From NCBI GenBank assembly GCA_947165145.1, contig CAMUZG010000005.1, forward strand, positions 1 to 64,000: 64,000 nt of DNA, read 5' to 3'. How positions within the stretch are numbered: the first letter of the stretch is position 1; each line of letters begins with the position of its first letter. Positions 37,554 to 47,124 of this stretch are shown here, piece after piece. The translations under genes were made by a program, and so were the position numbers. The notes below the pieces were generated by a model. That model had not been told where the DNA came from, made no database searches, and worked only from the letters and a program-made list of their open reading frames with translations. The DNA is from an uncultured Selenomonadales bacterium (GTDB lineage Bacteria > Bacillota > Negativicutes > Selenomonadales > Selenomonadaceae).

Positions 37554-38543
37554 TTGAAGGTTATCAGTTTGTTCAGCGGTTGCGGCGGTCTCGATTTGGG
37601 TTTTGAGCGTGCGGGATTTGACATTCCTGTTGCCAATGAATTTGACTCTTCCATTTGGCAAACGTTCAGATTTAATCATCCCAACTCCGCGCTTCTGACT
37701 CAAGATATTCGGAAATTGTCCGTTGATTCTTTTCCAAACGACATTGACGGAATTATAGGCGGACCGCCTTGTCAATCGTGGTCGGAAGCAGGTGCGCAAA
37801 GAGGAATTCAAGATTCAAGAGGACAACTTTTTTTCGACTATATAAGACTTTTAAAAGCCAAGCAACCAAAATTTTTTTTGGCGGAAAATGTCAGCGGTAT
37901 GCTCTCGAATCGCCACACGGAAGCGGTAAAATCCATAACGGAATTGTTCAAAAGTTGCGGGTATGATTTAACTATCACCTTAGTCAACGCCAAAAACTAC
38001 GGCGTAGCTCAAGAACGCAAACGAGTTTTCTACATCGGTTTCCGTCAAGATTTGGGAATTAACTTCAAATTCCCTTGCGGCTCAACCGAAATGGATTCAA
38101 AAAAATTGACGTTGCGCGATGTCATTTGGGATTTACAATTCACGGCAATTCCTTCGGCTGTCGGCAATTCTCATAACGAGCAAGCTGACAACAACAACGA
38201 ATTTTTCACGGGGAATTTTTCTACGATTTTCATGAGCCGTAATCGTGTAAAGTCGTGGGATGAGCAAGCTTTCACCGTTCAAGCCTCGGGGCGACATTGT
38301 CAACTGCACCCGCAAGCTCCCAAAATGGTTTTCTTTGGTCAAAACGACCGCCGCTTTGTGAAAAACAAAGAACATTTATATCGACGCATGACGGTCCGAG
38401 AAATTGCCCGTGTTCAAGGATTTTCTGATGATTTTAAATTTATCTATTCAAATGTTGATGATGCTTACAAGATGATTGGCAATGCTGTTCCCGTGCCGCT
38501 GGCATACGAAATTGCCGTTGCCATAAGAAAATATTTGTCCTAA
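37554..38543 (+). CDS. Cytosine-C5 DNA methyltransferase, M.HaeIII/M.NgoPII-like (predicted GGCC)
   Basis: [84 protein letters not shown]. Confidence 0.92.
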   Translation: MKVISLFSGCGGLDLGFERAGFDIPVANEFDSSIWQTFRFNHPNSALLTQDIRKLSVDSFPNDIDGIIGGPPCQSWSEAGAQRGIQDSRGQLFFDYIRLLKAKQPKFFLAENVSGMLSNRHTEAVKSITELFKSCGYDLTITLVNAKNYGVAQERKRVFYIGFRQDLGINFKFPCGSTEMDSKKLTLRDVIWDLQFTAIPSAVGNSHNEQADNNNEFFTGNFSTIFMSRNRVKSWDEQAFTVQASGRHCQLHPQAPKMVFFGQNDRRFVKNKEHLYRRMTVREIARVQGFSDDFKFIYSNVDDAYKMIGNAVPVPLAYEIAVAIRKYLS

Positions 38544-38561
38544 AAAACAGGAGGCGAGGCA

Positions 38562-39866
38562 ATGTCAGTTGAAGCCAAAGTCGGAGCGTTCACCGTCGGC
38601 GGATTGATGCTTTTGGGCGGCGCGACGACCGGACTCGGCAATTTCAATTTCGGACCAAGCAGCGATTACACTTTGTACGCGGGCTTTAAACAAGTCGCGG
38701 GTGTTCAACCGCAAACGGACGTTCGATTGAGTGGCGTTTTGGTCGGCAAAGTCACAAAGATTGCCAACGAAGGTACAGGCGTCACCGTCACGATGGGAAT
38801 CAATCCCGACGTGAAAATCCCTAAGCAGTCGAGAGTTGCCATTTCGTCGAGCGGCGTTATGGGCGAGAAGTTCATCAACTTCCAACCGAAGATTGACAAT
38901 GGCGAATATCTTCAGAACGGCGACTACCTTAACGGTGTTGACGAAGCTGGTATGGACGCGATGTTCGACGGCTTGAGCAAAGTTATGGACGAGGTTGACA
39001 CGCTCTTAAAGGACGTGCACGCGATTATCGGCGATGAAACTTTCAAAAAATCCGTCGTCGAGATGAGCAAGAATATGCAGGAAGCGTCCGAACATATGAA
39101 CGCGATGATGGCGACCTTGGACAAAACCGTCGCGGGCAATGAAGGTGCCTTCAACAACATGATTGAACAGCTTGAAGGCGCGGTGCAGGGCATGAACAAC
39201 GCAATGGCGAACGTCGAGAACATGACGTCAAATCTTGACAAGTTCGCTGGAGATCCGAGGACTGTCGAGGAATTGCGCACGACCCTTGACAATATCGCCG
39301 CAACGTCGAAGAATGTCGCGAACATGGCGGATAACATGAACAAATTCGCGGGCGACCCCAAAGTTGCCGAAGATCTCAAAGCCACAGTCAGCAATGCACG
39401 TTCAATCACCGAACGCGCCGATAAAATTTTAGACAAGGTTCAAGGCACCGCCGACAAAGTTTCAAAGATTGACGTAACGCCCTCTGTTGATATACTATAC
39501 AGCGGCAAGGCGCACGATTGGAACACGAATTTCAATTTGGACGTGACGAGCGACGACAAATCTTTGATTCTCGGCGCAGAAGACATCGGCGACCACACGC
39601 GACTCAATCTGCAGGGCGGCAAACGTTTCAGCAAAAATTTCGGAGCACGTGCGGGAATCATCGCGGGCAAACCTGGTATTGGGCTTGATGCCTACGCCGG
39701 TGACAGATTCAAATTTTCCGCCGAAGCTTACGACTTCAACGACGGCAAAGTTCGCCTAAAGTCTCAGTTCCGCGTCGCCGATTCGACTTACCTTCTCGGC
39801 GAATGGCACAACGTCAACAAGAAACGCGACCGCGCCTTCTACTTCGGCATAAAGCAGGAGTTTTGA
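38562..39866 (+). CDS. mlaD: MlaD/MCE-domain protein with C-terminal beta-barrel-like region
   Basis: N-terminal MCE domain (GVQPQTDVRLSGVLVGKVTKI), central helical region, C-terminal alternating strands ending in Phe. Confidence 0.87.
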   Translation: MSVEAKVGAFTVGGLMLLGGATTGLGNFNFGPSSDYTLYAGFKQVAGVQPQTDVRLSGVLVGKVTKIANEGTGVTVTMGINPDVKIPKQSRVAISSSGVMGEKFINFQPKIDNGEYLQNGDYLNGVDEAGMDAMFDGLSKVMDEVDTLLKDVHAIIGDETFKKSVVEMSKNMQEASEHMNAMMATLDKTVAGNEGAFNNMIEQLEGAVQGMNNAMANVENMTSNLDKFAGDPRTVEELRTTLDNIAATSKNVANMADNMNKFAGDPKVAEDLKATVSNARSITERADKILDKVQGTADKVSKIDVTPSVDILYSGKAHDWNTNFNLDVTSDDKSLILGAEDIGDHTRLNLQGGKRFSKNFGARAGIIAGKPGIGLDAYAGDRFKFSAEAYDFNDGKVRLKSQFRVADSTYLLGEWHNVNKKRDRAFYFGIKQEF

Positions 39867-39899
39867 TTAATTTGGAATGAGGAATTTGGAATTTGGAAT
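39867..39899. repeat. (TTTGGAA)n tract
   Basis: ttaatttggaatgaggaatttggaatttggaatg, overlapping the start of the next gene. Confidence 0.6.
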
Positions 39900-40929
39900 G
39901 AAAAAAATTTTAACCGCGTTGCTCTTCGTGACGACGATTTTTTTTGCCGCGTGCTCCAATCAGCAACCGCCCGTTGAAGTCACCGCAACAAAAGTTCTCG
40001 CTGTCGACGGAAGCATGACGCTCACTCACGACGGGAAAATTTCCTTGAGCGACGAATTAAAAGTTTTGTCGCCCGTCAGCGGCAACGTCGTCGCAACATT
40101 TTTCGAGGACGGCGCGTCAATCGAGGAAGGTCAACCGCTCTTTCAAATCGGCAAACAACAGGACGCAACGTCGCTGATTCAAGCCAAAGCAGCTCTCGCC
40201 GAATCAATGACGGCTCTGGCGCGAGAAATGTCCGAACTTCAACGCGCGGAAGTTCTGCTCAAAAAAAATTCCGTGTCCGCGCAGGAAGTCGCTGATAAAC
40301 GTGCCGCTGTTCAAGAACGACAAGCTGAACTTGCCGAACGTCAAGCACGCGTCAAACAGCTTGAAGACGACGCTACGGCAAATATCGTCTTCGCGCCGAT
40401 AAGCGGACAACTCAACATTGAATGCGTCCAACTCGGTGCTGCGGTCACGGCGAACGAAACTGTCTTGACGACAATCGGCAGTAGCAATCCCGTTGCAATC
40501 CGCTTTGAAATTTCCGACACGGAAAAAAATTTGCTGACGTCGTCCGCCGCGCTCAAAGTCAATCTCAAACTCAACGACACGATTTATCCGCACGAAGGCA
40601 AGCTCAGCTTTGTTGAGGCGTCGATGGTTGAAGTGACATTCGACAACGCGGACGGTCTGTTGACTTTGGGCGACACGGCTCAAATCGTGCTTGACGGCTT
40701 GAACGTCCCGAAAACTCTGCTCGTTCCTGAAAACGCCGTTCAACTGCGCGGCGAGGACAATTACGTTTTCGTCGTCGATTCAAATAAAGAAGCCGCCTTG
40801 AAAAAAATTTCGCTCGGCGGCAAGCTCGGAAGATATTTCATTGTTAATGACGGCTTGAAAGCAAATGATTCGGTTATTGTTGACGGTCTGACGAATCTGC
40901 GCGAAGGCACGCCGCTTTTAATTAATTAG
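39898..40929 (+). CDS. RND/HlyD-type periplasmic adaptor lipoprotein
   Basis: Lipoprotein signal (FFAACSNQ), coiled-coil hairpin flanked by lipoyl-like and beta-barrel domains. Confidence 0.85.
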   Translation: MKKILTALLFVTTIFFAACSNQQPPVEVTATKVLAVDGSMTLTHDGKISLSDELKVLSPVSGNVVATFFEDGASIEEGQPLFQIGKQQDATSLIQAKAALAESMTALAREMSELQRAEVLLKKNSVSAQEVADKRAAVQERQAELAERQARVKQLEDDATANIVFAPISGQLNIECVQLGAAVTANETVLTTIGSSNPVAIRFEISDTEKNLLTSSAALKVNLKLNDTIYPHEGKLSFVEASMVEVTFDNADGLLTLGDTAQIVLDGLNVPKTLLVPENAVQLRGEDNYVFVVDSNKEAALKKISLGGKLGRYFIVNDGLKANDSVIVDGLTNLREGTPLLIN

Positions 40930-40955
40930 GAATTAGGAATTTGGAATTAGGAATT
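40918..40955. repeat. (TTAGGAA/TTTGGAA)n tract
   Basis: ttaattaattaggaattaggaatttggaattaggaatt. Confidence 0.75.
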
Positions 40956-40993
40956 GTTTCCGGTTCGTGGTTCCTTAACGAGGAGTGATTGAA

Positions 40994-42496
40994 ATGAGAA
41001 TTGCCAACCGTATCAAAAAAACTTTTCGCAGAAAGCTGGCGGCGATGCTGGTCGCGGGCATGATGACTTTTTCAGTCGGCGTCACAGATGTCGACGCGGC
41101 GGAAATCGTCAACATCACACTTGACGAAACGATTCAACGCGCCCTTGAGAACAACCGCTCGATTAAAGAATCAATCGCTAACCGCCAAGAAGCTTTCTGG
41201 AGTTTAAGCGAGGCTCGTCGTCAAGCCAACCCGCAATTAACGTGGAGTTTCAGCGCGGCAAGACGTGGCGGCATTTATTACGGCGGAACGGGCAACGCAT
41301 TCTCGAACACCGGCTCAATCAGCATGCCAATTTACCAAGGCGGTCGCTTGAAGGAAGGTCGTCGTTCAGCACGCTACGCTTTGAGCGCGGCGGATTTGTC
41401 TTTGGAAAATACAATGCAGACCGTTCGCCTGCAGTCGACAATTTATTATTTCAACGTCCTGCAGTACCGCAACTTGATTGAAGTTTACGAAGAATCCGTT
41501 TTGACGCTGGAAGAACATTTGCGCAACGTTAGTGCTCAATTCCGCGTCGGTACAGTCGCAAAAGTCGACGTGCTTGAATCTCAAGTCGAACTTGCCAACG
41601 CTCAACAAAATCTCGTTAACATTCAGCGGCAATACGACGTTGCCGTTGCCGAACTGAACAATTACATCGGCTTGCCCGCAGATACAATCATTCGTCCGCA
41701 AGACACCCTGACTTATCAAAGGTACGACATGAAGTTGGGCAATTGTACAGCTTTCGCGCTGGAAAATCGTGCTGATGCCGCAATGGCAGATTACGCCGTC
41801 AAACGCGCCGAATCCGCTAAAAATTCCGCAAAAGCTGGTTGGCGTCCCAGTGTCAGCGCAGGCATTTCAAAGGAAATCGATACGTCCAATATGTTCAGCC
41901 ACAAGACTTCCGATCAATGGCGGGCGGGAGTCAGTGCGTCGTGGAATATTTTTGACGGCGGCATCACTCGTGCGCAAGTCAATCAAGCAGACGCCGCGCT
42001 CATAAAAGCACAGGAAGAGGCTGCCGCAATTCGTGAGCAAATTCAGCTCGAAGTGCAATCATATTATCTTCAACTCCACGCCGCAGAAAAAAATATCGGC
42101 ACAACTCATGCGTCCGTTGCCCTTGCCGAAGAAAATTATAAAATTGCTCAAGTCCGTTACGCTGCCGGCGTCGGCACGAACCTTGACGTCATGGACGCTT
42201 CCCGCAAATTGACCGAGGCTCGTTCAAATTATTTCACCGCGCTTTACAACTACAACACCGCAAGAGCCTCACTCGAACGTTATATGGGCGTGCCGGTTGA
42301 AATTGATGTTGTGCGTTACGTCGAATCCGAACAGGAAGGCAAGAAAGCAGATCAATCTCGCGAAGACGCCGCATTGACCACCGAGGCAGCCGCTGTCCCG
42401 AAAGCCGAAGAAGTCGCGCCGGTCGTCATGATTGATTTTGAAACTGATTCGCCGTCACCTTCCGAGAACGTCGAACGCGAAAAAGCCTTTCAATGA
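40994..42496 (+). CDS. TolC-family outer membrane efflux protein
   Basis: Duplicated TolC helices (ALENNRSIKESIANRQEAFW; VGTVAKVDVLESQVELANAQQNLV; AGVGTNLDVMDASRKLTEARSNYFTALYNYNTA). Confidence 0.9.
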   Translation: MRIANRIKKTFRRKLAAMLVAGMMTFSVGVTDVDAAEIVNITLDETIQRALENNRSIKESIANRQEAFWSLSEARRQANPQLTWSFSAARRGGIYYGGTGNAFSNTGSISMPIYQGGRLKEGRRSARYALSAADLSLENTMQTVRLQSTIYYFNVLQYRNLIEVYEESVLTLEEHLRNVSAQFRVGTVAKVDVLESQVELANAQQNLVNIQRQYDVAVAELNNYIGLPADTIIRPQDTLTYQRYDMKLGNCTAFALENRADAAMADYAVKRAESAKNSAKAGWRPSVSAGISKEIDTSNMFSHKTSDQWRAGVSASWNIFDGGITRAQVNQADAALIKAQEEAAAIREQIQLEVQSYYLQLHAAEKNIGTTHASVALAEENYKIAQVRYAAGVGTNLDVMDASRKLTEARSNYFTALYNYNTARASLERYMGVPVEIDVVRYVESEQEGKKADQSREDAALTTEAAAVPKAEEVAPVVMIDFETDSPSPSENVEREKAFQ

Positions 42497-42561
42497 ATTA
42501 GGAATTAGGAATTTGAAATTAGGAATTATAATTCCACATTCCTAATTCCACATTCCACATT
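42494..42561. repeat. (TTAGGAA)n tract with inverse-complement arm
   Basis: tgaattaggaattaggaatttgaaattaggaattataattccacattcctaattccacattccacatt. Confidence 0.8.
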
Positions 42562-42572
42562 AAAAAAAAGGG

Positions 42573-45500
42573 GTGCTCGCCGTGTTGGCAGTTCTGAAAA
42601 TCCTGGTCGGCGCGTTGAGTGTTATCGTACTAGGCGGCGGGCTTTACATAAATTCACAGCGGACGGCGATTATCGAAAAGGCACTGTATTCGGCGGAAGA
42701 AACTGCCTCCAACGCGTTGGGCGTGCCCGTCAAAATCGGTTCCGTCGACGTGAGCAACATGGATTTTTTCAACCTCAACGACAACAGCGACGTGGTTGTT
42801 CGCGACGTTGAAATTTTCGATAAGCGTAATGAGCTACTCGCCCGTGTTGATGAGGCTAAAATTAATTTCAAGGTGCTTGCTCTGCGCAATTTATTTTCCT
42901 TGCATTATCTGAGCGACTTGGTTTCCTTGCGCAACGATTTTATCGCCACACTGGACAAAATAAAGCTCAACGGCGCAACACTCAACCTCAAACAGCGCGA
43001 TGACGACATGTGGAATTTCAACGACATCAAAACGACCAGCGAAGGCGATTCAACTTTCGGCGCGAAAATTTTCCTTGAACGCGGCATTGTCAACGCATCC
43101 TTCGACGGGAAAAATATTTCGGTTGAAGACATCATCGCCGAAGCGGACTGCGCGGACTTGAACGCCATAGTTGCCACGCTCAACGCAAAAACTCTCGGCG
43201 CGAACGTCAAAGCATCGGGAACTGTCGGTTCGGAAAAACAAATCATAAACGCCGAAGTCGACAAGATTTTTTTCGATAAAGTTCTGCCGTACCTGCCCGC
43301 CGATAAAATTCCCGAAGGCGTTGAAATTTTGAGCGGCGCGGCTCATGATACGACGATTCATCTTCTGCGGCGCGACGACACTTTGACTTACACCGGCTCA
43401 ACGAAAGTCAGCGGCGCGTCAGTTAAAATTGAGCAGACGAACGTTGAGGACATCAATGGCAACATTACTTTCAACGAACGCCAAATAATTTTGGACGCCT
43501 CGGCGACGGCAAACGGTCAACATGCAGCGGCAAGCGGCACGATTCGTTTGGACACCGACGAGACGTTCTTTGACGTTCATGCGGAATCCGACAACTTCAC
43601 TCCCACCGCAATCCTCAGCGACATCGGCATTGACGGTTCGGCTTCCATTCGCGCTCATCTCGTCGGCACGGCGAAAAATCCTCAAGTCGACGCAGAAATT
43701 TTTTCAGACCGTCTTGGTTACGACAACTTGTCCGCGCAGAATATTTCAACCAAGCTCCGTTACGTCGGCGAAATGATTTATCTTAGCGACGCAAGCGCAA
43801 ACGTTTTCGGCGGGCACGCAGAAGGCACCGTCGAAATTAAAACGTCCGACCGGTCTTTTAATGCGCACATCAAAGCGAACGGTATTGACGCGGCGACTTT
43901 GTGCGAACTCGGCAGTTCACCCCAAATCGTTGACGGCAGACTTTCTGCGGACATCGGCATTAACGGCGTGGCGGGCGATTGGGAGCACATGAAAATTTAC
44001 GGCAACTCTAGTGCGGCGGCTATCGACTTCAACGGTATGCACGTCAACGAAGCGAACGCCTCTTTTTATTGGCGCGACAACGATTTGACGCTCGACTATC
44101 TCAACGCGAAACTTCCGAATCGCGGCACGCTCGGCGTCGAAGGTACAATCACCGACTTAAATAAGCTTGACCTGAATTTTTACGGCGCACACGTCGACAT
44201 GACGATTGCTAAGAAAATCAACGACGCGTTGGACATGAGCGGGCTTGCAGACTTCCGCGGCGAAATTCACGGCAACAAAGACAATCCCGATTTGACATTG
44301 CACCTTTCGGCAATCGACCTCTCGGAAGACAGTGCACAGTTCGCGGGCAGATTGTTTAAGCAACCGTATGATTCGATTCAACTTGTTGCGTCGGGTAGCC
44401 TCGACGGCGTCAATATCGAAACTTTTAACCTCGAACGTGACGGCAAACTAAAATGGAAAGTCATTGAAGGCAACGTCGGCTTGACGGGCGACAAGAATAT
44501 CAATCTTGAATTGGAGACGACGCAGGCTCGCGCCGAAAATATCATCGAACTCCTTGCACCCGAATTTGAACTTACGGGCAACGTGTCAAATACCGTCAAG
44601 ATAACCGGCACCATCGACAACCCGCATGTCGCCGGAAACGTCAAATTCAATCGCGGCAGTTTGTTCGGCGTCATATTGGTCAGCAGTGTCAGCGGCGATT
44701 ATTTCTTTGAAGGCGACACCCTTCAACTGCAAAACTTCGAGATTACTTCGCCGATGGTCGACATGGTCGTTGACGGCTCGATACACTTCCCCGCGCCGAT
44801 TACCGAAATGATTTCAAGCGGGACGATAAGCCCAAGTTCAATGATGATGGATTTCAAAGTTCACGGCAGAGATATTCGTTTGGAGCGTTTCAAGTCGAAG
44901 TTACCCGAAAATTATGTCGCCACGGGGCACACGACTTTTGAAGGCAACGTCACAGGCACGCTTGAACATCCGCTTTACGACGGCGAACTCACTGCGGAAG
45001 AAATCTTTTTGAACGGCGTTTTGCTCACGAATGTTTACGGGCATATCGCGGGCAACGGCATGAATGTTTACCTTAAAGACTTCCACTTCAACGACGGCGA
45101 CGGTCAATATCAACTCCAACTCGGAATTAATCTGAACGACAAGACAGTCGGCGGCGAAGTTGACGTGAAAGGCGCGGACATTGCTCACATGCTCACCATT
45201 GCCGACAAGAAAACCGACCTCGTCACTGGCACGCTCGACAGCAAAATTTCATTGAGCGGAACTCTTGACAAACCAACGGGCTCACTTCGCGGCGAAATTC
45301 TGCGCGGCACCTTCGCGACATACGACATACACGACATAAAAGTCGGCGTGAGTCTGCTCGACAATACGGTTTACGTCAATCAGCTTGAAGGCAAGCAGGG
45401 CGACAAGGGCACGATTAAATTGCTCGGCACGGCGAACTTGAACGGCGCACTTGATATGAATTTGACGGCGCGGGAAATTGCGCTCGGCATGTTCACCAAG

Positions 45501-47087
45501 GCGGCGGGCTACAATGTCGACATGGTCGGCACGTCTAACATTGACGCAAAAGTTGGCGGGACTGTCGACGACCTGACGGGCGAAGTAGCTTTAAAGGCGA
45601 CGGGCGGCATCAAAGGCTCGACGTTCGATCTTCTGCGCGGACAGTTCACGTTGAAAGATCGGCGCGTCACTGTCGAAGAACTCAGCGTTCAACGTGAACT
45701 CAGCGGGAAAAATTACGGTGCAAGCGTCAAAGGCTACGTGCCGCTGAAAGCCGTTATGACTCGCACGAAAGAAAATCTTCCCGACGACGAACAGCTGAAC
45801 TTGACCGTTTCACTCGACGGCGCGGATTTAAGTCTCTTACCTATCTTGATGAACGATCACGTCACGATGGGCGTCGGCGAATTGAAAGGCTCGGTTGTCA
45901 TAACGGGCACGGCGGCTCATCCGCAAATCAACGGGAAAATTTCCCTCAACGACGGCTCCGTCAAAGTCAAGGAGATTAAAAAGCTGATTGAGCACATCAA
46001 CATTGCAACGGTCTTCAAGGGCGAACGTTTTGATGTGGAAAATTTTTCGGGCAACATCGGCGAAGGTATCTTCACGGTAAAGGGCGGCTTCAACTTTCCT
46101 GGCTTGACAATCAGCGACTACAATTTCGACATCTCCGCCGTCAACCTGGACATCGACAGCCAAGCCTATCGCGGACTCCTCAACGGTCATTTCACGTTCA
46201 ACGAACACACGTTCAGGCATTGGAAAATGCCCAGGCTTGCGGGCAAAATGAACTTTGAAAATTGTCGTTTCAGCGTGCCGAATCTTTCCGACGAAGAAAC
46301 AACGTACCCAAACATTTTACTGGACATTGCGGTTAATTTGGGCGACAAAGTTCATTTCTACAACTCAATGTACGGTTTCAAGATTGACACATACTTGACG
46401 GGCAACATGAACTTGAAAGGCACGCTCAACAAACCGCAACCTTCCGGCGTAATAAACTTTGAACGAAGAGGCACCTTGACTTATCTTGAATCAGTGTTTA
46501 ATATTCAAACGGGCTCGGTACTCTTCAATCAGTTGGGTACATTCCTGCCGACGGTGAATTTCTTGGCAGATACAAAGATTGACCGCACGAAAATCACTTT
46601 GAAAGTCGACGGACCGCTCAACTCAAAAGATTTGAAGTTCAGCCTCACCTCAAGCCCCGAAATGACCGAAACGGAAATTATGCGATTGCTCACGTTGCGC
46701 AAAGTTTATTCCGAAACTGGCGAAAACAACGTTTCGGCGGCGGACGCGTTGGCAATCGGTTTGCAGATGACAATTCTCTCCGACATTGAAAACGCTTTGA
46801 AACGTTCGATTGGCATTGACGAATTCACAGTTTCGCGCGGCACTGGCTCCAAATTCGAGCGTCGCACCACCGAAGAACGTCTCAATTCCGACGACAAGAA
46901 AGACTACAACATCACTATCGGCAAATACATAAACGACAAGCTGATGATTCGTTACACGCGCGGATTCGGTAGCCACAAATTGAATCGCTACGGCATTCAA
47001 TACGACTTCAATGACAACCTCGGCATCACGATTGAGCGCGAAGGCAAAGATTACATCTTCAGCTTTGAAGCGCGTTATAAGTTTTAG
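42573..47087 (+). CDS. TamB/AsmA-like (DUF490) translocation and assembly module protein
   Basis: 1504 aa, one N-terminal TM, repetitive beta-rich body, C-terminal TamB domain (LTSSPEMTETEIMRLLTLRKVY..). Confidence 0.88.
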   Translation: MLAVLAVLKILVGALSVIVLGGGLYINSQRTAIIEKALYSAEETASNALGVPVKIGSVDVSNMDFFNLNDNSDVVVRDVEIFDKRNELLARVDEAKINFKVLALRNLFSLHYLSDLVSLRNDFIATLDKIKLNGATLNLKQRDDDMWNFNDIKTTSEGDSTFGAKIFLERGIVNASFDGKNISVEDIIAEADCADLNAIVATLNAKTLGANVKASGTVGSEKQIINAEVDKIFFDKVLPYLPADKIPEGVEILSGAAHDTTIHLLRRDDTLTYTGSTKVSGASVKIEQTNVEDINGNITFNERQIILDASATANGQHAAASGTIRLDTDETFFDVHAESDNFTPTAILSDIGIDGSASIRAHLVGTAKNPQVDAEIFSDRLGYDNLSAQNISTKLRYVGEMIYLSDASANVFGGHAEGTVEIKTSDRSFNAHIKANGIDAATLCELGSSPQIVDGRLSADIGINGVAGDWEHMKIYGNSSAAAIDFNGMHVNEANASFYWRDNDLTLDYLNAKLPNRGTLGVEGTITDLNKLDLNFYGAHVDMTIAKKINDALDMSGLADFRGEIHGNKDNPDLTLHLSAIDLSEDSAQFAGRLFKQPYDSIQLVASGSLDGVNIETFNLERDGKLKWKVIEGNVGLTGDKNINLELETTQARAENIIELLAPEFELTGNVSNTVKITGTIDNPHVAGNVKFNRGSLFGVILVSSVSGDYFFEGDTLQLQNFEITSPMVDMVVDGSIHFPAPITEMISSGTISPSSMMMDFKVHGRDIRLERFKSKLPENYVATGHTTFEGNVTGTLEHPLYDGELTAEEIFLNGVLLTNVYGHIAGNGMNVYLKDFHFNDGDGQYQLQLGINLNDKTVGGEVDVKGADIAHMLTIADKKTDLVTGTLDSKISLSGTLDKPTGSLRGEILRGTFATYDIHDIKVGVSLLDNTVYVNQLEGKQGDKGTIKLLGTANLNGALDMNLTAREIALGMFTKAAGYNVDMVGTSNIDAKVGGTVDDLTGEVALKATGGIKGSTFDLLRGQFTLKDRRVTVEELSVQRELSGKNYGASVKGYVPLKAVMTRTKENLPDDEQLNLTVSLDGADLSLLPILMNDHVTMGVGELKGSVVITGTAAHPQINGKISLNDGSVKVKEIKKLIEHINIATVFKGERFDVENFSGNIGEGIFTVKGGFNFPGLTISDYNFDISAVNLDIDSQAYRGLLNGHFTFNEHTFRHWKMPRLAGKMNFENCRFSVPNLSDEETTYPNILLDIAVNLGDKVHFYNSMYGFKIDTYLTGNMNLKGTLNKPQPSGVINFERRGTLTYLESVFNIQTGSVLFNQLGTFLPTVNFLADTKIDRTKITLKVDGPLNSKDLKFSLTSSPEMTETEIMRLLTLRKVYSETGENNVSAADALAIGLQMTILSDIENALKRSIGIDEFTVSRGTGSKFERRTTEERLNSDDKKDYNITIGKYINDKLMIRYTRGFGSHKLNRYGIQYDFNDNLGITIEREGKDYIFSFEARYKF

Positions 47088-47124
47088 GAACCGCCCGTAG
47101 TTCCCGACTCCCAAGGAGGTTTTA

